This document shows positions 54,586 through 64,000 of a stretch of 64,000 nucleotides of DNA, piece by piece. Below the pieces are notes generated by a model. That model searched no databases, was not told where the DNA came from, and saw nothing but the letters and a program-made list of their open reading frames with translations. Origin of the DNA: Neostapfia colusana (lineage: Eukaryota > Streptophyta > Magnoliopsida > Poales > Poaceae); assembly GCA_030760725.1 (NCBI GenBank), contig JASWHV010000001.1, forward strand, positions 28,145,928 to 28,209,927, written 5' to 3'. Each line of letters begins with the position of its first letter. Positions within the stretch are counted from its first letter, which is position 1. A program made the position numbers and the translations under genes.

Positions 54586-57500
54586 GTGAAATCCCAAAAT
54601 TCTAGCAAGTGGAGCTGAAAATCACACCGAGAAAATGAGAGGGAATTTAAACTTTGAATATAAAAGTGTGAGCTCCAAGTCTAAATTAAACTTGCGAAAA
54701 TTCCTGAACACGATGGCCTAAATCTACAATTTGGTTCTCCACACATCCAATAATAGCCTGGCAAATTTTCAGAGCATTTGGAAAGGATTTCCTTTTTGTT
54801 GGAATTAAAATGGGAGAAAATTGAAATTTGAATTTAAATCTTAGTTTCAAATTCTGACTTCATCGAAATCCAAATTTGAGTGCACCATTGTGTTCCTCAC
54901 ATTTCTTTTGGCCTATTCTCCAACTTTGTTCAAATTTGGAGTATGTTTGCTAATTCAAATGGAATTTGGAAAGAAAAGAAAAGGGGAGAAATGGGGCCCG
55001 CTTGTCAGTGAAGTGTTAGACTTATCCCCGAAGTCTCCTCTGCTCTTCACTTGGACTAGCCGAAAGCCTCACGCGAGCGCCACCTCCCGAACTTTGCAGC
55101 CGACCGCCTCCACGTCCCGCTTCCGCTCGTGGCTCGTCCTGATCCTCCCCGCGATGAGTACACCGACGCAAGTTCCTCTCTCTCACACTCGCTCACACAC
55201 CTCTCGGTAACTCTCCCGCGAAGCACAGCACACAGCCGGCCGCTCTCTGTTTTGCCGATTGCATACCACAACCGAGCACCAGATGCTCGAGCTCCCCAAA
55301 GAAAAGAGCAGTGCCCATGAGTGCTCTAGCTGGCTAACACCTTTCCTCCACTGTCCCGTGTTCGTTTGCGCGCGGAAATTGGAAGTTCCGGTCGCGCACC
55401 GGGTGAAACCGAAGTAAATCGAGTTCAGTCACCGTGGACAGCTCAAACCGAAGAAGCTCACGCTCAAGCAAGATAATCCCTCGATGCACCAGCGACCCTA
55501 GTTGCTCATGCCCAAAGCTCAGCCCTAGCCATGGCTTGTTGGAGGAGAATTTGTAATTTTCATCCCGTGCGGCACAACCCGACACCGAGGTAGGAAACAG
55601 TGAAATTCACGCTCAATCTTGCTTTCTAGCCTTGCAAACATCGCACGGAGCTTCCTCACTAGCTTGCGCAGCTCATCCCTCAATTCTAGGCCGAGAAAAT
55701 AGGTGTAGAGCGAGAATTTTGAGTCCTTGCCGAGGGAAAACCACCGGACCTCGTCGACCGCACGGTGCCGACATGGTTGGAGGGCTCCCCGGCCGGTTTT
55801 GTTGCCATTTCTATCTTCCTCACAACTCCCTGGTGCTCTAGAGCCAACAATCCGAACTTTTAGTGTAGAGTTGACCTTGCACGGGGTCGCCGGAACCCTA
55901 GCTGGCGCTGCCGCCGTTGCGCACCCCTTTCCACCGATTTCTGGCGGCTGGCGACCTTACCAACGCGTTCAGCGGGCCAAATAAGGGGGGGTGGCGAGTA
56001 GGAGGCTGGGAGGTGGTCGGAAAGCCAATTCCGGCAACCCACGCCTGAGGGCGCTGCCGCTCGGCTGTTGGCGCGAGGTTGAAGATGAGTACTGTGGCGT
56101 GGGGCCCGCTGGCAGGGTTTGAATTTTTTTCAGAATTTCCAGAGTTTGGTTCAAACTTTAAATAGCCACAACTTTTAGTAGGAACCTCCAAAAATTGTCA
56201 AATAAATTCCATTGGATTCCTCTCAGTGATTACTATCCAGGGGTGCATCCCAATTTTTTTGAAAATCCCTGGATTGGCTCATTAATTCATATAAGGAAAA
56301 TCTTGTAGGATTTATTCCAGGAGTTATGTGTATTGGAAAATTCACAATTTTGGGCAGGACATTCTTATAAATATGCTTGAACTCCAGTAAAAATTTCAGA
56401 GGAATTGGACCTCATTTGATTGGCCAAATGATGATTCAATATTGTATGTCTTTGAAAATTAGGAAAAATAACAGAAACAATTTTCCAGCTTTTAGCCCGA
56501 TCTTGTAAATTCCGTATCTCTGTGTAGGAAGATCCAAAAATGGTGAATCAAATCCTATGCACTCATAAGACTCCCAAGTTTCTGAAAAACTAAAATTTTA
56601 TCATGCCAAGACTATTGAATTGCCATAGGAATTCAGAGAAGCCAAATAGCTAAGAAAATTCCTTAGGCCACATCTTACATCAACTTTGTATGAAATTTTG
56701 CAAGCCATACCTATGTATTATCTATGGACCACTGTAAATTTCAGAGCAAGTTGAGATCATCTTCTCCAGTTTTTTGCTAATTCTTTTAGCTTCATCCTTA
56801 TGTCTATTATCTAGTTCTTCGAACTTTAGTCCAAAACCTTCCCTTGCTCAAGTTCATGTTTCCCTCTGTTCCAACACATAACCAGAACCCAACTCTCGAA
56901 TCTTGGTTAGTCGGAACCACTCTTAAGTCATAAAACACTTTTGTTTTATAATTCATTTACTCGTAATATAAAACTGTGCATATTCATATCGGTAGGAAAC
57001 ACGACGAAAAAGTTCGATGAGGAACTGAACCCGGAGCAGCAAATTGAGGATTAAATCGTCGCCAAGCTACTGACTTAAAAGTAGAACTAAACCTGCAGCA
57101 ACATAAGGCAAGCCCCGGTTTGCATTTAACAGATTTTAGTTATATTTTACTTCGTGTAACTTTCATTGGTCTAGTATGTATTGTGCATTAGGTCAAGGGT
57201 GATTGATACTCCAAATACATGACCCACAAACCCTTGGAGTTAAAGGGTAGAACAGGTTACCTTAATGTAGTTTTCTGCTAGGCTTAAGTTGTATAGGATC
57301 CGGTACAAGTCGGGTAGTTATAAGCTACTCGCGAGGTTAGGAAATTGGTTCAACGGGGTATGACTCTAGAGAATGAAATTCCTGGAATGGAAAATGAGAC
57401 CGAGCAGAGAGTAAGAGAAGCAGGATGTTGGGTCTGTGTTGCAGTAGCTCTATTTGAGTCGGTTAAGGACCGATGCGTATGCCGCCCTGCTGAGCAAGTT

Positions 57501-57840
57501 TGAACAGTACCGGATGCTTACTGGAATTATGGGGTCCAGGAAACCGATGTAACTCGGGTACTCTCATGTCGAAACTTATACCGCCGTCCTTTGGGGGTTG
57601 GTGTCAGAGGTGTAAACCCACTAGCGGAGCAACTTCGACGTGTTCCGGGTAGTGGCCCTTCTGATGGGTCGGTAGAACTGGTTCGGCATTGGAGTGACGG
57701 GTGAACGGTTGCTGCATACAACGTAAGAAAGAGCTCTTGTGTGAGTCTTTCGAGATTGGTGTATGTGTCGTGTGTTCCGGGTGTGTCCTGATTCGAATCA
57801 CCGTCCCTCGCGGTTATATGAGTACCACTTGTTCACTGAG
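54586..57840 (+). repeat. Second LTR of B, 3'-truncated
   Basis: This matches 29611-32702 and then 37037-37166 with many substitutions, and lacks D. AGGCAAGC module at 57106-57113. The match stops at GTTCACTGA (57839). About 700 bp of the LTR end is missing and element E's interior follows without a primer site. Confidence 0.87.
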
Positions 57841-58039
57841 TTAGCGAAGTATCTAGCTTCCACCCACAAGTTAGCGAAGAGCCGGAGACACATCCGTACT
57901 CTACTTGTGGTCAGATGGGTTTTTATGCTAGGTATTGTCTGGAGGGAATTCAAGGGTGTGGGTCATCATACTCAAAATGTTCAGACCCATACCTGTATCT
58001 GCATAAAAGAGGGCAGACAAGGGGCAACATTCACTACAT

Positions 58040-60666
58040 AGTGAGTGATGATGTTCCGGAAGGAGAAGCCGCATTAGCACAGATGTTTCTCTGAATTAGC
58101 TACCGGTATTAATTCTCTTCGACTCAGGTGCCACACCTAGCTTTGTTAGTCAATCTTTTGTGGCTCAACATCAGCTCCAAACCACTTTTACAAAGAGGCA
58201 ATACCTCATATCTTCGGCGGGGCAGCATTACAAGAAGTGATGTTGTCTTCCGAGCACCTCTTTGTTTGCAGATTAGATTATAACCCATGACCCCCCTTAT
58301 TCTTGGGTCTGAAGATCGACATTATTTTGGGGATGTCGTCGTTGAATTATCACAATGCGGTTCCCAACGTTAGTTCTTGAACCATTAAGCTCAACACCCC
58401 ATGGCACGGTCTTCATGCATTAGTTCTGGGTGCCAGTCGGCAACAGATTGCAATACTGAACCACTCAGAAACTGTTAAGATAGAGGACAGTCCGGTGGTA
58501 CGTATGTGTTTCCCAATTGTTTACCGGGAATACCACCCGAACGGGACATAGAGTTCAAGATTGAACTTGCGCCGGGAACGCCACTGAGTTCACGAAGGCC
58601 GTACCAAATGGCACCCAATGAATGGGCAGAGTAGAAGACGTTGCTGAATGACCTTATGAGCAAAGGTTTTATTCGACTGGGTTCGTCACCTTGGGGTTAT
58701 TCAGTATTATTTGCAAAGGAGAAGCACGAAACACTACAACTTTGTGTGGTGTTCATCTGCTTAACACAGTGACAATCAAGAACAGGCACCCGTTACCACA
58801 GATTGACATATTGTTTGATCAGTTGGTCAAAGCAAAGATCTTTTCCAAGATGGACTTAAGATCAGGGTACCATCAGATTGAGATACGGGCTGAGGATGTT
58901 CCAAAGACATCTTTTCGACGAGGTACGGGCTTTATGAGTACCTTGTCATGTTCCTTGGTCTTACCAACACTCCAGCTCAGTTCATGTACCTGATGAAATC
59001 GGTATTCATGTCGGAACTGGACAAGTTTGTCGTGGTCTTCATCGACGAACTACTGGTTTATTCCAAGTCGGAGGAAGAACACGAGAAGCACCTGTGTATA
59101 GTCTTGCAAAGGCTGCGGGATCACAAGCTATACGCGAAATTCAGCAAGTGCGAATCCTAGAGATCACAAGTACTTTTTCTCGGGCACATTATCTCAGCGG
59201 AGGGCATCGTTGTGGACCCAAGTAAGATCACACAAGTGCTAAATTGGAAGTCCCCGAGAACTGTTCACAAGGTACGGAGTTTCCTCGGACTCGCATGATA
59301 TTATCGGAGGTTCATTCCGAACTTCTCGAAGATTGCCAAGCCTATGACAGGGCTGCTGAAAAAGACTACCAAAGATGTTTGGAGTCCAACATGCGAAGCA
59401 GCATTCGAGGCATTAGTGAAGCACCTAACATCATCACTGGTTTTGGCGCAGCCAAACACAATAAAACCGTTCGATATGTACTGCGATGCATCCGGCATTG
59501 GGCTCGGATGTGTGCTGATGCAAGACCGAAGGGTGGTCGCGTATGGATCACGGCAGCTCATAAACCATAAGCAAAATTATCAAACTTATGACCTAGAGCT
59601 CGCTGCTGTAGTACTCGCACTCAAAATGTGGAAGCACTACCTACTCGGTAACCTCGTGCATTGATATACCGACTACAAAAGCCTCAAGCACATATTCACT
59701 CAGAAAGAGTGGAACATGAGGCAGCAAAGATGGTTGGAGTTGATAAAGGATTACAAAATAGAGATCCATTATCACCCCGGCAACGCTAACGTGGTGGCGA
59801 AGGCATGAGTTGCAAGTTACACGTTCATAATCTAACTATCACCCCGTTGGAAGAGAGCGAGCCACCATTATGTGTGGTTCCCCATAGAGCTCTCTACAAT
59901 TTAGCTTTTATCCCCACCATCCGTGAAGAAAGGACGGCAGCCCAGAAACATGACAAGGGCATGTCACATTTGCGGATACGTATAGACAGTGGGGAGCAAA
60001 AATGTTTCCGGAAAGACGGAGACGACGTCCTATGGTTCAAGGACCGGATTGTCGTACCCCGTAACCCGGAGTTAAGGAAGAAAATGCCGCACACCCCTGA
60101 ATTGGTGTGAGTTTGGCAAAAGGGTCACCTTCGGGATTGATGTTGTCAATAATGCAGATGCAAAGGTTCGGCTGATTCAAGCGAACTTAAAAGCGGCTCA
60201 ATCCTGACAGAAACAGTATACGGAACGGAGAAGACGTCCTTTGCAATTTGACGTTGGGGATCACGTGTATCTACGTGTGTCTCTGATGAAAGGCGTGAAC
60301 AGATTCAGGGTGAGAGGAAAGTTGGCACCCCGATTCATCGGTCCATTCCAGGTTTTGGAAAGATGTAGCTCAGTTGCACACCAGCTGGAATTGCCAGCGA
60401 TATTCACCGGTGTGTATGACATCTTCCACATTTCTCAGCTGAGGAAGTGCCTCAAGTTTTTAACCACCATTCAGCTGGGGAATATCGAGGAACTGAAACC
60501 AGATCACACATATCAGGAGGGACTGGTTCAGATCATCGACATAAAGGACCGAACCACACGCGGCCATACGTTGTGGTTCTATAAAGTTTTAGGGAGTGGT
60601 TACTCCAAGGTTGAAGCGACATGGGAGAGCGAAGGATTTCTTCGCGCCAACTATCCTGACTTTTAA
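58040..60666 (+). pseudogene. Element E pol, heavily decayed, integrase core missing
   Basis: Readable pieces in order: DDVPEGEAAL and LILFDSGATPSFVS (protease, near 58110), then KIELAPGTPLSSRRPYQM, KMDLRSGYHQIEI, and FIDELLVYSK, where the second catalytic Asp of RT is Glu. RNase H follows (MYCDASGIGLGCVLMQD, DLELAAVVLALKMWKHY), with stops around 59155 and 59660. After FRKD...LRKKM the sequence jumps near 60087 to TPELV/LNWCEFGKR. The catalytic integrase core is therefore deleted, and the integrase C-domain (LAPRFIGPFQVL, HISQLRKCLK) and chromodomain-like end (KVEATWESEGF) remain open to 60666. Confidence 0.85.
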
Positions 60667-60740
60667 CGTCGCACATCCTATAACTCTTTCCACCATCCTC
60701 TCTCTCATTTTTTACTTTGTACTTGGGACGAGATTCCTTT

Positions 60741-60753
60741 AAGGGGGGAGGAA
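60741..60753 (+). other. Polypurine tract of E
   Basis: AAGGGGGGAGGAA directly precedes the LTR start TGTAAAGGTCCC. Confidence 0.85.
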
Positions 60754-63700
60754 TGTAAAGGTCCCAAACTTTTGAATAAAAAGGGACTGAAGTCTGAACA
60801 CAATTGGGTTTCAAGTTATGAGAACTTGGACTTGTTTAAATTTTTCCACATGTGATGACACACATCAGTGTCCCACCACTCTAGCCTAGGATCAATTGAG
60901 TGTTGGGGGACAAAGTTATTTTAAAAGCCATGTGTAAGCTCTCATGTGCAGGGGGAAATGAAATTCAAATTTCTAAACTCAAATTGTTCAAAATCAAATT
61001 TCAAATGAGGGGCAACAATAGGAATGCAAACTTTTGTGATCACAACCTCATTTGCAGCAGCCAAACCAAAAATCAGGTTTCATATTTGAATTATTTAGGT
61101 CCAAATTAGGGGGGAGGCAAAGTCTCATGAATTTTTGAAGATATTTGCTACCCATTTTTCCAAATAGACCTAAATATACAATGAATTCAAATACATATTT
61201 GAATTTGGATGAACTGTGCCCAATTATCCAAATGCAGTTCAGTTTTCAACTCCACACAATTGAATTTCATTAATTGCAAACTTTGGAGATATTTTGGAGG
61301 GATAAGGGGGAGAGTGGGACCCACTTGTCATATGTACCCAAAATCTCTCTACAAAGGAACTGAGTCTCTGTTTTGCTTCTCTTGGGTGATCGACAGCAGC
61401 TGCTCACATCGACAGCACACCGGCAGCCGGTCGATCTTTTCCACAACCGACTCCAGCGCTGATTCAACCCCCCTCGGCGATCTCATCCCTTCAGTCCGTG
61501 CTCCTTTTGCCCACCGGACCGAGAACTCGCTCGGTATCTCTCTCTCGCGCAGAAGAAAAAGAGTTGTACGCCGCCACCGCCTCGATCATTCGGGCAACCA
61601 CGAGCTAGCGTGCAAACCTCAGCAGAGTGGCAAAATCACACCAGCGCATCTCTCTCTCCCTCCTCGACGCGCCACTGATCGGTGCTCGGCCTCTCTACCC
61701 TGGGAACACTGTGTCTGTGCGGCGACCGAACGAGAACTGATGAGGAGGCTCCCATGGACAGCTGAGCCGAGCGCTTTTCACGGCCAAGTGCCGGCGCCCT
61801 TGGATGGGCCAAGGCACTGGGCTACTCTCCTCCCAAGCTCAAGCCATGTCGTGAACGACTGAGAGAGAATTTGGAATTTTTCTCCGGCATGCTCAAACCA
61901 CCTTCTGGCATGGTAATCCCAAATTCGACCTCAATTCTCATTCTTAGGTCATCAAATCTTGCACAAGGACCCAAAGTAGTCGACAATCATTTGTTCTTCA
62001 CACCCCTAGCTTGAAATTGCACGTAGGTCGGGTATTTCGCAGTTTTCTAACGGCAACCGAAGCAAGGGACTGCGGGCGCACGGTGAAACCCTATTTGCCA
62101 TCTTACCAGAGCTGTTTTGAAGCTATGTCGAGCTCCCTCATAGTTCACTGGTGCTGTAGCACCGTTTTTTCGAGCTGTTAGCGCGCTAGGTCTGCCGGCT
62201 GACGCCGCCGAAGGTGTACCAAGACGCCGCACTGTCGCTAGCCACAGTAGAGGCCTTGCCGGCTCGGGGAGGTCTCACCGTCGTGCTCAGCGTGACGAAT
62301 TAGTTCTCTGGCGCCGAGCAGGGGCTCGGGAGGAGGTTGGGAGAACGATTGCTGCGGAGCTCCAGCGAGGGGGGTGACGCGGGTGCGGGAACTGAACCGA
62401 GGTTGAAGAAAGGTTCGGTAGGCTCCAGCAGTCAGTGAGAAGAAATTTAAAAACCCGATCATCTGTGGCTGTTGGATCCGGTGTGACTGCGCATTTGGAA
62501 CTTTGTGGCCCCGTGTGCCTTTGTTTCAGCGAGTGACACGTAGCCCGGACCCACAGTCAGCGTTTAAACATTTTCAGAATTTCCAGTTTTCTGTTTAAAC
62601 TTTGGAGAGCCACAACTTTGAGGAATGTCCAAAAATAGTCAAATAAATTTTTTTGGATTCCTCTCAGAGAGTACTATCCAGGAGTGCAGCCCAATATTTA
62701 TGAAAATCCCTGGACTTGGCTCATTAATTCATATAAAAAAATCTTGTAGGAATTTTTCCAGGAGTTCTGTGTATTGGAAAATTCCCAAATTTGGGCAGGA
62801 GATTCTTACAAAAACACTTGAACTCCTGTAAAAATTTAAGAGGCATTGGACCTAATTTGCTTGGACAAATGTGGTGTTAATTCCTTATGTCTCGGAAAAT
62901 TGGAAATAGAACAGAGTTTATTTTCAGATTTTCCCCAATTCTTGTAAAGATCATATCTTTGTGTAAGAACTTCAAATTTAGTGATTCTAATTGAGTTAGA
63001 TTCAGATTTAAATACCCTATCCAGGTATGCAACCCAATTTGCATGAAAGCCAATAATTAATTTCGTAAAATTCTTTAAACTTATCAGTAAAAGAATTTTA
63101 GAGGGACTTTCGTTTATCCAAGAACCCTCAAATTTTGCCAGAATAATCCTTAGGACGTTATTGAACTCCTGTAAAACTTTTATCCCATTTAGAGTTGAAT
63201 TGTGTTGGAGAATTCAGATTTCAATGTACTGTATTTAAATGAATACAGAGACTTTTCAGAAATTGTCCCAGAGTTGGAAAAATCATTTCTGGGCAATTAT
63301 TAGTGCCAAAAATACTAGGAAAATTCATGCAGACTCTATGAACTATAATTGAAATTGTAGTTCACTAAGTTGGGCATGAACATGTCAGTTAATTCAGAAT
63401 TAATTTCTTTTTGCTTAATGTGACCAGGAATTCACATGCAAACTTTCAGCTCAAATTGAACCTTGGATCTTCCTGTCCTTATTCTCCAATCTTATGCATA
63501 TGAGAAAAACAAAGGGATTAGTGGAGAAATTATGGGAGATCCAATTTCCTTCCACTTTAGCTGCAATTTGGCAAACTAAATTGTCTGTGTAGTTTATGAG
63601 TTCCTGTAAAAAAATTCGAAGTCATTGGAGATCAGGATCTTTAGTTATGTCCAAATCATTAGAGCTCATCTTATAGGTCATTAGAAACTTAGCCAGGGAT

Positions 63701-64000
63701 GTAATGGAACATCTAAGATAGATTTAGTTCCTTTGAGTTCTTTGCACAACAGAGGCAACAACATCATCCTAGGATCTTCACACATCCTCTGTTCTTAAGA
63801 AATTTTAATCTATAAGTCTTTAAATTGCATTATAAAATACTATGCATATACATGTCGATAGGGTTCACAACGAAGGACTTCGACGGAGTCATCCTTTGAC
63901 GTGTGGATCAATTGAGGAAATTCAGAAAGATCAAGGGATCGAAGATCACTAACTGTTATTATATATACAACTACCCTGTAAAATAGGCAAGCTCCAATTT
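60754..64000 (+). repeat. 3' LTR of E, cut by the window edge
   Basis: It starts TGTAAAGGTCCCAAAC, resembling solo LTR D's start. AT-rich DNA, then a GC-rich block (61380-62450), then AT-rich DNA homologous to B's LTR (for example TATCCAGG(A/G)GTGCA and TTCTGTGTATTGGAAAATTCCC). The AGGCAAGC module appears at 63985-63992, so several hundred bases of LTR probably lie beyond the edge. No gene was identified within it. Confidence 0.8.

Larger units (their letters stand above)
29611..57840 (+). mobile_element. Element B: gypsy chromovirus, nested host of C and D
   Basis: The LTR start TGTGAAATCC occurs at 29611 and again at 54586 after a polypurine tract. Between them are a tRNA-iMet primer site (37873), a leader without recognisable gag, protease-RT (39627-41156), element C, and RNase H-integrase-chromodomain (52678-54517). 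Solo LTR D sits in the 5' LTR. The 5-bp site before 29611 is ACATG, but its partner is not seen because the second LTR is truncated at 57840 and runs into element E. Coding parts have several frameshifts and stops, and the LTRs differ at many positions, so B is older than C. Confidence 0.85.
57841..64000 (+). mobile_element. Element E: 5'-truncated gypsy chromovirus, continues past the window
   Basis: The interior has decayed protease, RT, RNase H and an integrase C-domain, then a polypurine tract (60741-60753) and an LTR starting TGTAAAGGTCCC at 60754. Its 5' LTR, primer site and most of gag are absent, since the segment is joined to the truncated second LTR of B. The chain LTR-interior-LTR-interior-LTR suggests recombination between related elements followed by deletion. 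Confidence 0.78.

Noticed and set aside
61209..61862. 217-codon frame in E's LTR
   Set aside because: GC-rich LTR interior with no similarity to a known protein and no second copy to test conservation.

Overview
This window looks like a heavily transposon-loaded intergenic region of a grass (Poaceae) nuclear genome. The evidence is the stack of nested Ty3/gypsy chromovirus-type and Ty1/copia LTR retrotransposons primed by initiator-Met tRNA (TGGTATCAGAGC), a Stowaway-like MITE, and GC-rich grass-style gene fragments. No clearly intact host protein gene was found. The two host loci seen are a frameshifted lipid-transfer-protein-like gene (22821-23413, minus) and the 3' end of an NPF (NRT1/PTR) transporter gene (minus) cut apart by two LTR insertions.

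Layout. 1-1247 is host intergenic DNA. 1253-14163 is element A, a complete 12.9-kb gypsy-type element (TSD ATAAG) with unusually long LTRs of about 5.1 kb and only a decayed gag inside. 14250-14329 is a Stowaway-like MITE. 14335-21900 is a young copia element (TSD ATATA, two 430-bp LTRs with one mismatch seen) whose reverse transcriptase carries a 481-bp exact tandem duplication. 22821-23413 is the LTP-like gene. 25117-25258 and 28774-28975 are the NPF pieces. Between them lies solo LTR G (25259-28768, TSD GTGAC), which carries fragments of three unrelated host genes: OST3/OST6, TM9SF/EMP70 and CBF5/dyskerin. The NPF gene is cut again at 28975 by element F (starts 28976). F is interrupted at 29610 by element B. 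B's 5' LTR holds solo LTR D (32703-37031, minus, TSD AAGGT), and B's RNase H region holds element C (41157-52672, minus, TSD TTATG). B's second LTR (54586-57840) runs directly into a damaged element E (57841 to beyond 64000).

Insertion order can be read from the nesting: the NPF gene was broken by F and G, then B entered F, and C and D entered B. F's remainder and the 5' part of the NPF gene should lie beyond the right edge.

Most interesting signal. Element C has an extra ORF upstream of gag (49288-50081, minus). Its predicted N-terminus copies the histone H3 tail (ARTxxTARKSTGG, then PRxQLA one frame over, 16 of the first 21 H3 residues). The same element ends its integrase in a chromodomain-like segment, so a histone-tail mimic and a probable histone-tail reader may be encoded together. 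Also notable are the triple gene capture in solo LTR G, the conserved AGGCAAG and GAGTAC-hairpin modules shared by LTR families, and two TE coding regions each broken by a tandem duplication of length 3n+1.
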